Assembly (NCBI RefSeq): GCF_041146795.1
Contig: NC_135182.1
Location: forward strand, 374,501 to 438,500
Source of the DNA: Maylandia zebra
Lineage: Eukaryota; Chordata; Actinopteri; Cichliformes; Cichlidae
DNA length: 64,000 bases
Direction: 5' to 3'
Positions 41,972 to 54,700 of the stretch are shown here, in pieces; position 1 is the first letter of the stretch; the number at the start of each line of letters is the position of its first letter. The translations under genes were made by a program, and so were the position numbers. The notes under the pieces were generated by a model. It saw only the letters and a list, made by a program, of their open reading frames with translations, was not told the origin of the DNA and did no database searches.

Positions 41972-43354
41972 CAATAGGACCAAAACGAGTGGCTGAGTGC
42001 CTTGTACTTGTGCGGGCAAAGACGTTACAGTGTGACGATATTCTGTGAGGACAGTGGTGACAGCGGGGGGGGATGACTTCCTTTTAACAGGAAGACCTCT
42101 ACAACATTGAGGGAGGCCCACCAACAACAATGTGGTGATTGTGTCTGTCATTAAAAGGACGTCTTTGATATTGGAGCACTAAAGCTGAGCTCAGAGAACC
42201 TGACTCATCATAACACTTAAGTACAGACAGCTGAGAGAAAAGAAGTCCAGGTCTATCCCGATGGCCTCTACAGAGGGAAGACGAGAAAACAACTGGCGCA
42301 AATATACTCGTGTGATGTAATCTCAGTCCTAATTTGTTTATAATCTGTGCCCAGCATCCCTGGTTGAATGTCTACCTGACATACAACATGTTTTCAATCA
42401 GCAGATATTCAACCGATTGGTTTTACGCCCTGGGAGTCAGCACTGGTGAACTGGTGAACCTACGTAACATGAACCTTACATCTGCTCCTTTCTATGGAGG
42501 GACTTGATTTCAAAAGTAGCATCTTTTCGTTTCTCAAACTCGGCTTGTTTAACATGTGGCTAAAATGCAACCTAACCCTAAACAGTTTGCTAGTTACTTG
42601 GCGGTTTGTTAAGAGTGGAACAAAAGAGACTTATTTAGAAATGACCCAAATATAAACCCAGAGGAACTGGCTGTATAATAGTTTTGGCAGCCCAGATCTT
42701 TAGAAGAAGGCAGACCCATCCCCAGTCAAACTCATTCACTCCGGACACGTCTTAAAATCTTAAAATAACTATAACAACAATATCTTTCCAGTATTAAATA
42801 ATCTTATATAAAAACACACAAAAACAGTTGGAAATAAATGGCAAACCTCCTTCTAAGGGCTCCCCGCCTGCCTCCCCCCCTCAGTTCACAATACACATTT
42901 ACACACTGTGCCGTCCTTCAATGATCCCCTCCCTTCCTTGATCAGTAACATCACTGCCACTGCTCCATGCAGTACCTGTTGTTTTGCAGCAAAAGGTCTC
43001 TGTTGCCGTTAAAGTCTTTGTCTCTTGTTGCGTTTCAATTAAGCTGCACAGACGTTGTGAAAAAAGCTCGATAGGTGACTTTTCTGCTTCGCTTGTATAC
43101 AGATATATACATATTTCATACTTATTGGATTAAACATGTATTGTTAATGATAAGAGTAATGAGGTTAATATTAACAATCAGGGTCTGAGATTAAGAGTAG
43201 GACACTTGCTACTTCCTCAGAGTCCGAGGGTGGATGGTTTAGGATGGAGCGAGACGGATAAGGAGAGAGACATTAATTATTTTCTCTTCAGGAACAATTA
43301 CACCAAATTGTTGAGTTCAGTTCTTTAAGCTCCACCCACAGCGTCCTCCTTCCC

Positions 43355-45715
43355 TTACCACTCACTGGTCAGTTTGGTGCTTTGGTCCCGTTTCGGCGGA
43401 GCAGGAGGCGGGCCTCGCCGCAGCGTTGCATAGCCTGAGATGTTGGCGTGTTTGGCGGAGTGGGAGTGTGCGTGGTGGCGAGATAAAGTCTGAGAGTGTC
43501 CTCGGACTCCCTGCTGCTGCTGTTGCTGCAGGAGCTCAGGTGGAGGAGGGGGGAGGAGTGCCATGTCGTCCATGGTGCCCACAAGCTCCATCTTGGAGGA
43601 GGATATGAGGTGGGAGGAGGTAAGCGAGCCGTGGCGAGACACAGACTTCCTCTTAAGGGTTCGGTTTAGGTCTTCCAGGAAGTGAGACTTTAGTGCCAGG
43701 GAGCCTGGAGCGACTGATTTGGGGGAGGTGGGGGGAACAGGTGAGGAGGAATAAGAAGACAGTGATGGGGGTGGGGTCTGAGATAGAGGTGGTGGTGAGA
43801 GGGGCATTGATGTTGTATTATCGTACTGGGCCGTGTTGCTCATTCGCCGGTTCAGTGTTGGAGGAAGGACCGCCCCCTTTTTCAGTGACCCTTGTTTCCA
43901 TGATGACGAGGATAAGGAGGAGGTTGCCGGATGTTGGTGTGACTGCATCTGGGGCTGGGGGTTTACCACTGCCACTTTTGGGGGTTGGTGAAAATCTGAT
44001 GGGTGGGGAGGAGGAGGAGGAGGAAAGAGCTCAGAGTCACTGGGGGGAGGTGGGAAGTAGTCTGGGGATGAATCGAGGTGAGGAGGCTGGGAAGGAGGAG
44101 GTGGGGGCAGAGGACACTGGAAGTCAGCCGGCTGGTGGTGCTGCCCGGTCTGCAGTCCCTGGAGTGCCAGCGGCAGGTTCGCCAGATTCAGTTTCCCTGG
44201 TTTGGGTAGCGGAGCAGGAAGTGAGGAAGAGTCTTTAGAAGGTGACCCTGTCGCTGACGAGGAGCTCGACGAGGTGCCCATCTGAGGAGCTTGGCCAAAT
44301 TTGCTAACCAGGCTCTCAACCGTCTTGGGCCTCTCCTCCTGGGTCTCTCCTGATGAACTGGAGCGGATAGAGGAGGCTCTCTGAGGTGCAGGTGGAGGGC
44401 CCCGTTTGGAGGATCCCGTGGACGAGGAGGAAGGCGACCTCTTTATGGGCGAACTTGTCTTGGAGGACGAAGAAGAAGAGGGAGGAGGAGGGAACTCTCC
44501 CAGGGAGCTGTCGGTAGGAGGTGGCGGGAACTCTGGGGATTGTGGAGCCACGACACTGCCAGGTTGCCACTTTGGTTTGGCCTTAACTGCTGGAGGAGAC
44601 AGAGGGGCAGCGATCTTGGATCCCTCCATGTTGGAGTTAGGGGCAGGGTTTCCTGGGAACTGATTGACAATTTGTTTGACCAAAGAGGAGGTAGCAGCTG
44701 CAATGGAGACAGCAGAGGAGGTGGAAGAGGGAGAGATGGCAAGATTTTTGGAGGAAAGGCTGTGCTGCTTTGGCAGAGTGGGAGGTGGCTGATTTGGGGA
44801 GTGTCCTGTGGAGAAGCTCTGCTGCTTTTTAAATGATCCGTGTCCAACTTGTGGCTGCGTTGGAGACACAGGTGAGAGTGCGATGGGAAGGGAAGAGGGG
44901 CCTGAGGGTTTGGGAGCAGTGAGAGGGGGAAATCCTCCAGTGAAGGTTTTAGGAGGTGCAGGAGGTGGTGCGTTAGGTGACAGAGGTCGGAGACCTTGCA
45001 GGGAGGTTGGAGGAGACAGCTCAGTGGAAGGTGGAGGAGGAGGTGGGGGAGAGTTATCATCAGGCACTGCTGGGCTGAAGTCATACACCATGTTGGGAAA
45101 CTTCTGTGCCAGGAACTGTTGGAGGCCCGTGTTGGAGAGTTGAGTGCATGAGCTAGGGATGGGCTCTGGAGGTGGTGGGGGTGGCAACCCATTGGCATCC
45201 GGGCTCTCGGGGGGAGGAGGGGGTGGGAGATAGGAGGGCTCCTGTGCCAGCTCCTCCTCCAGTGGGGGTGGTGGTGGAAGAGCGGATGGGCTTGGAGGGC
45301 CAAATTTCAATGCTGCCATGGCTGAGCCCGGCGCTGGTGCCGTGGGTGGAGGAGGAGGGGGAGGAGATGGTGGTAGCTGAGGGGAGGTGCTGTAGGCAGC
45401 TGGAAGGGTGTTGTAGTTGGAAAGCGAGGGTGGGGGGGCACCCGCCTGCTGTGTTCTGGATTGGTTCTGGCTCTGCAGGCGAGCCAGCGTGCTGTACTTC
45501 ACGTATGAGGCGGGAGGAGCCGGCTGATGGGCCACGCTCGCTACAGGGGGCAGTGCGGGAGGCGACGGCGGTGACGGGGAGGACTCCTCAGATGGGACGA
45601 GGTTGTCAGTGAAGCTGGTCCGGGATGGTGGAGTCTGAGAGAGAGGGAGCGGCTGGGGGGAGAGGCTGGGTATCTGCACAGGGATGGGTCTACTGATCGG
45701 GTCGATCTTCATCAT
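43355..45715 (-). CDS. raph1: raph1 last coding exon, proline-rich tail (786 residues)
   Basis: One exon encodes all of the C-terminal tail. Acceptor TCTCTGCAG precedes MMKIDPISRP. It holds dense Pro runs, the segment PAVKAKPKWQPGSV, two pairs of FPPPP motifs (SPEFPPPPTDSSLGEFPPPP and the DYFPPPPSDSELFPPPPPP pair), LNLANLPLALQG, and LEDLNRTLKRKSVSRHGSL near the end. FPPPP sequences bind EVH1 domains of Ena/VASP; PxxP runs can bind SH3 domains such as those of Abi and endophilin (family knowledge). Frames on the opposite strand of this exon are shadows of its biased composition. Confidence 0.95.
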   Translation of the reverse strand: MMKIDPISRPIPVQIPSLSPQPLPLSQTPPSRTSFTDNLVPSEESSPSPPSPPALPPVASVAHQPAPPASYVKYSTLARLQSQNQSRTQQAGAPPPSLSNYNTLPAAYSTSPQLPPSPPPPPPPTAPAPGSAMAALKFGPPSPSALPPPPPLEEELAQEPSYLPPPPPPESPDANGLPPPPPPEPIPSSCTQLSNTGLQQFLAQKFPNMVYDFSPAVPDDNSPPPPPPPSTELSPPTSLQGLRPLSPNAPPPAPPKTFTGGFPPLTAPKPSGPSSLPIALSPVSPTQPQVGHGSFKKQQSFSTGHSPNQPPPTLPKQHSLSSKNLAISPSSTSSAVSIAAATSSLVKQIVNQFPGNPAPNSNMEGSKIAAPLSPPAVKAKPKWQPGSVVAPQSPEFPPPPTDSSLGEFPPPPSSSSSSKTSSPIKRSPSSSSTGSSKRGPPPAPQRASSIRSSSSGETQEERPKTVESLVSKFGQAPQMGTSSSSSSATGSPSKDSSSLPAPLPKPGKLNLANLPLALQGLQTGQHHQPADFQCPLPPPPPSQPPHLDSSPDYFPPPPSDSELFPPPPPPHPSDFHQPPKVAVVNPQPQMQSHQHPATSSLSSSSWKQGSLKKGAVLPPTLNRRMSNTAQYDNTTSMPLSPPPLSQTPPPSLSSYSSSPVPPTSPKSVAPGSLALKSHFLEDLNRTLKRKSVSRHGSLTSSHLISSSKMELVGTMDDMALLPPPPPELLQQQQQQGVRGHSQTLSRHHAHSHSAKHANISGYATLRRGPPPAPPKRDQSTKLTSEW

Positions 45716-48700
45716 CTGCAGAGACAGAGATCAGAGCGGGGAGTGGGATGCAGGATAAAGACGTGGTGAGAAAGGAGGGAACAAAGAAAAAATGACCACA
45801 AGCTCTAAAAATGAAAAAATCCACAAGAAGGCGAAACATCAAACGAGTGCAGAGAACACACACAAACATTCACTGAAGAGTCATTACAATCCAGTCGTGT
45901 GAGGTCTTAACATGCCTTACATACAAAGGTACTGAATGTGTTTGTTATTAATCAAAGGAGCTTGCAAAGAAATATTATTAAATATGTGTTTATACACCAG
46001 TTTGTATTTAATCATTAATTATCATTAACATCCTCCACAGTGCTCTGTTTCCTGTCTTCCTCCCTGCTAAAGGTTTCTTCCTTTAAAAAGAGTTTTTCTT
46101 GCCACTGTCGCCCAATGCTGGCTCACAGGGGTTTGTCTGCTTGTTGGGATTGTCTCTGTATTATTGGAGCGTCTTATATATAAAGCACCTCGTTGTTGTG
46201 ATTTGACGCTATATCAATAAAACTGAAAACATGCCTTGTTTGTTTGTTGCGTTTCAGTCAGTTTTTTGATTTGTTGCAGTTGTATCAACATAGTTTATTG
46301 TTAAATCCCCCAAACTGATTTTATCTCGTATAAAATGTTACAAGTTGTCCTTTTATATTCATATGTATATATTCCTATATCTCTATATATTTATCTATTT
46401 ATCTCAATATTTATCTATTGTAACTTTGTTCCTAAACTAATTTAATACGAGTTCTTGTTGTTTGTTGTATATTTGCTGCTCCATTTCCATCTGGGATTCA
46501 TAAAGTTTCTCTGATTCTGAAGTTACTATAATGTTAACGTTTTAGCGCAGAGGGGCACGTAAGGCCAGCAGCAGGCTGTCAGCATACTAGCAATGAACAG
46601 TGGAAACCTTCTCATTAAATCAATACACTGCTGAATCACTGCATGTCCAAGTCATAGTTAGGACTTGTTCATCAAAACAGAAAAACAATGCATATTTCAA
46701 CATTATTATTAGCGTTAGAGTTCAATGTTATTAACACGTTTCATATTCTGGGCAGGTGTCAGGTTCCTCTGACACGCGTCTTAGGCAGTTTGTGGTTTAG
46801 CTGCTGTTCCACGTTCGTTCCAGCTTTCTTTACAAACTCTTTGTTTGGCCTCTGATCTGGCATCAAACTCAACGATGTTCACCGTGAGCCGGGCTCAAAC
46901 ATGTCTGCTTAGCTTTAGTTAAACAGTGTCATTCATTAAATGTTTGCAGGGGGCATTCACACCACGAGGTTAGGAAGAAAATCCAACAGGTCAGCTGCAG
47001 CCGTTTAAAACAGGTGGAAACCAACATATACATGTTACCATAGAGACAAGCTGGCGGGATGGTCCTGACTCTAACCTGACTGGGGTCATCGTGCCCGTGA
47101 GCGTGACCACTCCACGTACAGTAATGGCAACAAGCCTGTGTTACATTACATGATATAATGACACTGGCTGCAGCGCAGCAGCAAAAAGAACATCTTTGAC
47201 TTGCAAACACTCTGAATGATTAGCTTTGTGTTCGCAGCTACTTGCTTTCTGACGACCAACGAAAAGTCCTGAATCCTAACTACACATCTGCAACATCTAC
47301 ATTTGCTTGTTTTTACTGTAGCTTTTTTAAGACTCGTACAGTTTGGGTTTTAATGAACGTATGATTTACCACAGACTGTGATTCACTAACAGCTTTTCAA
47401 GGCCTTCAAACTAATGCACAGAAATGCTGGAGGAAGCATCGTAGGCCTAAAGTCGAGGAAAACATCTGTCACATCTGTCACATCTACTCAACTGTTCAAT
47501 GTCATGATTGTCCATTTTTATACAACTGCAGCTCAAGTGTCACTTCAAATAAAACCAGTGCTTTAAAGATTGCAGCCAAGCTGTTAACATGCCGGTTACA
47601 TCACTTCCTGTCTAACCTCCACTCCCTCCTCCTCCTGCACAAAGTGGAACTGGCATACGTCCCTTCATCTTTGATCGCTGGTAGGAAAGCAGAGGGGAAA
47701 CATGGGCAAAGGCAGAACACAAGCAAACAGATGATGGAGGAACACACTGTGAGCATGACCGCACCTCTCCTTGTGTTCCTCTCCTCCAAGCATCAGAGAA
47801 AATGGAGCTGACGACACTCTGGGAGCGGGTGTGGCCCGATGATGTCATCTCTGATACACCGCTGTCTGACTGGCTCGAGTGGTTGGACTGGGATTCTGGA
47901 GGGTTAACAAAACATTGAGAAACTGATGACAGTGCTTTTAGTGTGTCTTTTAGCTCATGTTTGAAAGAATCCAGCTGCAGGGATCTTTCCACAGCAATGT
48001 TTATCAGGCTCTGAGTGCTCCTTCAGCCCTAATGTGTTTATCTGTAGGTGAGATATACATTCACATGTAATACATAACAACACACTGCACAGCAAAATCT
48101 CCAGTGTTAAATTAACACTAGAGAGTGTCTATATGGGTCCACACCTCTGAGTGTTAAATACAACACTGTTGAGTGTTAAATTAACACTTTTGACAGTGTT
48201 ATATGTTTAAAAGTAACCTAGTCAGTTTTGAAGATTAACAATGGCTAACACTGAGCAGTGCTGATTTTCTAACACTGGAAAACAACTCAAAATGTTAGAA
48301 ATATTCCAGTGTTAGAAAATCAGCACTGCTCAGTGTTAGCCATTGTTAATCTTCAAAACTGACTAGGTTACTTTTAAACATACAACACTGTCAAAAGTGT
48401 TCATTTAACACTGGAGATTTTGCTGTGTATGAACGAGCCAGTAGAGCAGGGCGATACGACCAAAAATATTTATCACGATATACGTTTGAAAATTTGCGAT
48501 AACGATATAACTGACGGTATAATTGACACGAGACAAAATACTTTACGACTCCACAACTTTATTAGTGCAAAAAAACAAACAAACATCAATGTATTTTCAC
48601 TTAAACAAGCAGCTGTTTTTTGCATTAAAGTTATATAAACTTTAACAGTGCAAATGCAAATTCCTCGCTGACAGTTTAACCAAAAGGCATTTCCAGTGGA

Positions 48701-51700
48701 AACTGGCCGACATATCCTCAGCATAACCATGTATAACATCCACAAAACTTAAAAAGAGGTTATACACACACAATACGGTAATATCATGTTGAAGCGCAGC
48801 ACGTATCACTCCGCGAGGCTCCGCCTACGATAGCCGTAATGCTCCCACAATCCATCAAGCGGTGCGGCTTCGTAGCTTTGCAAAGTCGTACTGAAACATC
48901 TGACAGATTTTCGAGCGCCGTGCACATAAAATCGTTTCGAGGTCAGTAAACACAACCAGAGTTCATACATAAGACACACGGGATTATAAGGGGCTCTGTC
49001 GACTTTCAGAAAAATCAAAGGATTGATTTTAAGTGTGCCGTATTTTCCAAACAACACGGTAATAACGACGGCCCGCTAGCATGCGCTACCAAAAATAGTG
49101 CTTTGTTGTGTGTCTGAGGGACGAAAGCTAAACCAGTTCCACACCAGTGAAGCTGCAGCATTTTTACAAACCAGTTCAGGTTCATCTGTTTCATTCAACG
49201 ATCCACTTTCTCCGCCATGTGCGTATGTAAACAAAGGCACTGTGTATGTGCGTTTTACCCATATTCTATCACGATATTTCATTTTCTTAGCGTTTCCCAA
49301 CATTACACCAGTATTACCATGAACGGTATGATATAGCCCCGCCCTACCAGCCAGTGATCTCAACCAAAGGAGGCACACGGACCTGGAAGGCTGGAGGAGC
49401 TGGATCCAGACTTGATGGAAGACGAAGACAGGGAGGACCAATCATAGGCTGCCTCCGACCTCCTCATTGCCTCCTGGAAGTTGATGTACAGCTGCTTCCC
49501 GTACTGATGGACACATACACAGGTGACACTTTACACAAGAAAGGCAGCTTCAGCAAGTACACAGCGTCCCCACAGTGCTCCCCCCATGTGCATCAGGCTG
49601 TGGGCAGGAATAAACACTTGGGGGGGAGGTGTCAGTAACAGCACGCCGATCATAAATCAGTAGTGAATAAGTGAAAATGACAAAGTAATAGCAGGCAGTA
49701 TGAGGCGTGCTTATTAGATCCCATCTGTGGGCTGTCACACACACAGTCACAGCTCTGTGGACTTTAGTCTCAGGTTACACACTCTTATAAACAGCTAGGC
49801 TGAGAAAAGGAGCACACAGGCAATCAGAGCGCTGAAAGTTTGGCAAAGTTAGCTGGCACAGGGTGTTAGACCATGGAAAAGAATTAGAGCACATCATTTA
49901 ACAATAAAAACAGGAGTTGTTGTTGTTTGTTTTTAAATAAACAACAGCATCCTAAACACGGGCAAACTCTTCAATTTATACTTGTTTTCATACATCATAT
50001 CCAGAATAGTTTCCCAGTTTTTCATGGTGCACCAGCATGGTCCTGTGTCCCACAGCCTGTGAGCCGCACCAACATCATACACTACGAGTGAATCATCTCC
50101 GATTAGAGCCGTCGTGTGATACGACAGGGAGACTGTGAAACGTTTACCTTAGCGATGCGGATGCTGTTGATCCACTGCTGCAGCGTTCTGACATCGTCAC
50201 AGCAGAGATATTTGATGTACTGTGACTTCTTCTGGATCTGAGGGTGCTACAAAAACACGCTGCATTAACTCACTGGATACTATTAGCTTTAGACCCATCC
50301 AAGCGTCACTACAGTTTTTCACCACTAGATGGCAGTGGAAGATCATGTCCACCTACCTTCAGCACCATGCAGTAGTCTGTGGGAGCCTTGTACTTGCTCT
50401 TGTAGTCCTGACCAAGGTAGACATTAACATGATCCAGCTGGAGGAAACACGCCAGGTCTCTGGATGCCTGCACAAACACACGTATCTCACAACTTTGCAC
50501 CCAAACACTGACTGTATGACAAAGTGCTGCCTCCATTACACACCTTGGCCTTGCCCTTGGGAACGTAGTAGATGCCCGAAGCCCTCAGCAGAAAGTAGCG
50601 CTTCTTCCAGGACTTTTTGCCATCCTCCTTCAGCCATAAGACACCCTCCATCTCAGGGACGGACACTGAGCTGCCCCCGAAACACTCCTGATATACAAAA
50701 ACACCATTTTTATTTTCGCCTGAAATTAAAACCATCATGCTAAATGCTAAACATTCTACATGTTTAGCATTTCATGTAAGGACCCAACAGAAGGGAATCT
50801 GATGAGGAAAAAAAGAATAAAAATAGAGACCGACCTCTAACAGAGCCTCCTTGTTCCTCTCGGCCATCTCGCATGTCTCCTTCCTCCCCAACAAGTAGTT
50901 CTGCAGTAGACAGTGAGCATGAGAAAGAAGGGGTAGGTGAGGAGCTGGAAGTCCAAGAGAAGGTTCAGTCGAGAAGTCGCAGCAATCGGCTCATTATTGT
51001 CCAACTTCTGGTTTAAGGTCAACCCTAATGTTCAGGAAAAAGTCCCGCTGTGACCTGCACTATGCTGCATGTGGAGGAGCACTCCGAGCTGGTGCAACAT
51101 GCCAGAATCCGCCCCATGAATGAGAGCGGTGTCCTGCGGCGCTGTGAGGGACAACATGCCACTTCTCCACCTTGCTCATCACCTGTTACCTTTTACAAGA
51201 TTTGCCTGGAAGCTTCTGCACCTCCTCTGACACCCAGCTTTCCAAGAAGAGACACGCGTGACAAGGCGGCTTGTCACGCGTGTCTCTGCGACGGCGTTTG
51301 ATTCTTATCAGCCGATTCCTGAACTTTTGAACATTGGGTCATAATTGCAGGGTGCTTTACATGTGCATATGTCTCACCTGGGGGTTTTTGAACAGAGCAT
51401 ACTTCTCTATGCGCTCAGTGAACATCAGGCGGTTCTGGCTGTCTCTGGTCCAGTTCAGCAGGTTCTCCACGAGGTTCTCGTGATCCTCAAAGATCCGCTC
51501 TGCATACAGTCAAAGTCCAGACCGCAGCATTAAAATCATTGCTAGTCCACCACTAACACTTTCAAAGATTTTGTCATGAAGCAAACGATAAGCACAAAGT
51601 GTTTCACACGAGCTAAAGATCTGGAAATGTCCCCGCCGCTCTGACACGTTTCAGCTTTCCGTACGTCCACGTTTAAAATCTCAAAACAGGAGACTTTAAT

Positions 51701-54700
51701 TTTCCTACAATAACAACCCAAAAATGTTTTGATGGGAGTTTTTTGACCAGTTTATGAATACTAACATGTGATTAAAGAGGCGTGTTTGTTGATACACGTC
51801 AGCTTTCCTTCAATCAGCAGAAGAATCCTCATTAGATCATTCCTGCTGTGCACAGCGACATCAGCTTCAGGTCTGAAACAGGAAGTCAATTTATTGCTAA
51901 AGGGTGCCCAGCAGGGTGCTGGTGGCGGTGTGGGAATGTGAGGGGGGTGGTGGGTGGAAATAGACGTGGAAAGCATCACTTACTTGATTAATTAGTACAG
52001 CTGGATTTAAATCTAACCCCAGATTGTGTTTGTAAGCAGAGCTTTGAGAGACGTGTGGATTTGTGTAAACGAGGAAGCTTTAGATTCAGCTGGATGTGAT
52101 CAAACACACTTTGACGTCCCGCTCTCTTTCATAACACTGCTGACCGCAATTCAGCAGAAGCCCTGAAGATGTAGGTTAGATCACACGCATCACTGCACTG
52201 GACCTACAAACAGACTGTGTGTGTGTGTGTGTTAAACTGAGTGGAAGCTTGTAGTACAGTGTGTGCTACATACACGCAGTTCAACCCCCAAAGGAAGTGT
52301 GTGTGTTTGCAGCTGAATATCTGTGCTGTCACTGATGGCGAAACATCACTGAACACAATTACAAATCTAAGCTAAACAGCAGAACTGAGCTTCACTCGTT
52401 TGGTTAAAGTCTGGTAGCACCAGATCACAAATCCCAGTCTGCTTCACACGGTGAACACGAACACGTTACACTCATCTAACAACAGGTAAGAGCATTTTAA
52501 AAAGAATCCTCTTGTTGATTGATGACCCATAAAACCAGGTTCAGTTTCTAAGAGCTCACATTGAACACGGAGCTACAGTGATGCTAAACCAGATGTGACA
52601 GTGACGGGGGACCGAACAGTAATATCTGTCAACCACTGCTCATCAGCCATATCTGATCAAAACACGGATTTAACGCTCCATATTTTTGTCCCAAAATAAG
52701 TGCCTGAGCCTAGAATTTCACCTGCAACATGTTTTCCCAAAGACTGTATGATTGCAGCCATTCCCCAACTCTCTGTGAATGGGACTCATGGCCATTGATC
52801 AATGGTCTTTGATCAGCGGGTTTTGATCAATGGTCGTGAGAATTTGCATAATTAAGATTAAGGAACTGACCTCCCAGCCCATTGTTCCTTCAGTGGGCTG
52901 GTTTCAGTCATTGTGCAAATGTCCTGTTTATAAGATTGAAACCTGCAGTCAGCTGAGACTGAAGACGTCACCTGATGATGACGAAACGTTTCTCCCACAA
53001 AACGCTACGTCCAGATGAACAGAACCAACTTTTGGAGACAAAGACTGTATGACTGGAAGTAGGTGCAGCAGCGTGGGACGTCAAAAAGAAGACACGTCAC
53101 GTAGTGTCCATGTGTAAATATGGGAACAGTTTAAAAAAGTATGACTCAGGCTCTGATTGTGGATCACAACAGCTGGTGTTTAGGGATGAGGTCATCTAAG
53201 TGTCCACTGCAGCCACCAGCTGTACTTTCATACTGCATTTTCCATCTGTGAGATATATAGATATATATGTATATATGTATATTAGGGGTGCAACGATACT
53301 CGTATGGATATTGAACCGTTCGATACAGTGCTTTCGGTTCGGTACGCATATGTATTGAACAATACAAAATTTGTAATTTATTTTATCAACTTTCCTTCTG
53401 ACGATGCTGTCTGTGTTGAGCGCTCAGTGGATCTGCGCTCGACAGTGCAGCCTAGGCGGAGTAGTCGAACGCAGATTCACTGAGCGCAGGGCAAGCTAGC
53501 GAGACAGAAGTTAAGCTCTCGTTGCAACATGGCAAATTGAACCTCCCCCACCCTCATTCAGATCTGGCCTTTGGAACTATTTTGGTTTTCATGTGACGAA
53601 TGACCCTGAAGGTAAGCGCGTCATGGACTAAAGTAAAACAGTATGTCGGATGTGCCACGCAATGGCACATCCGACATACTGTGGATGTGCGTAACTGTGT
53701 GTTAGCGCAGTTAGCTCGTTAACGTGTTGACGCCGTCCCCCACGCACGGGGCGATCTGCGGTAGCTCGTTAACGGAGATTCGCCGTGTTGTGGCGTTAAC
53801 GTCATTTCAGATTAAGGCTGACAGCACTAGTGGGAACACAACGAATATGACTGCACATTTACTCCGACATCATCCTAGTGCAAAGACAAGTGGAAGCAGA
53901 CAAAAACAACAAGCACGCATGCTACAAACTTTACCCGAGTCATTTAGACAGCCGTTAGCACATTATTCTCCTTATGGGGACCTGATATGTTTAATATGCT
54001 GCTGAGTGTGTGTTTATTTTTATGCTCCTCTTTCCCTTCCCATTTCTGGCCCACTTGTCAGACGGACGTGTATTTGGGATTTTGGAGGACTGAACTGGAA
54101 CGCGTTTGTGGTGGAAACCTCTGTGTGTGCTGTGTGAAGGGTTTGCATTAGTCTGTACACATCAGGGACCCTCAACACGAACTTTTAGCAGAGCTGCACA
54201 TTAAAAAACCCAACATATTATATAATTTTTTAGTAACTTCTCTCCCTGTGTTTGCTTTCAGGAAACAGGAGTACACATGACGTCATGAGCAGACAGAAGA
54301 GCCTCTGTGTGCACGTGCACTCACCCATCTGCAACTCGCTGATGGTTTCCACCAGTGACCAGTCCGCACTGTAGCCACAGTGAGATTTCTCCAGCAAACT
54401 GTCCAGAACCTAAAGACAGGGACCAACTGTGAGATTAGCGCTGTGCTCATACTCTACTGCTTTTTAAACTAACTGCATGACTACACCAGCAGGAGCTGTA
54501 CCTGTCTGACCGTTTGCCGTTCGTCCACCATCATGGTCTTTGAGCTCTCGTCTGACAGATGAACACGAATCACCAGCTGTGAGCAGGACCAGGAGGAGAG
54601 AGCAGAGTACGTAACACGGCTAAATGTGAGCTGCTAACATCTCGTAAGCTAACCTTAGTCAGGCTAATGTTGCTAGCAACTAACGTTTTCTTTTTAGGCT

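Noticed and set aside
43693..45612. Several plus-strand frames rich in Gly and Glu
   Set aside because: Antisense shadows of the proline-rich raph1 exon.
47601..47789. 62-residue minus-strand frame beyond the raph1 exon at 47765
   Set aside because: It reads through the donor site into intron; exon phase fits only a splice at 47765.
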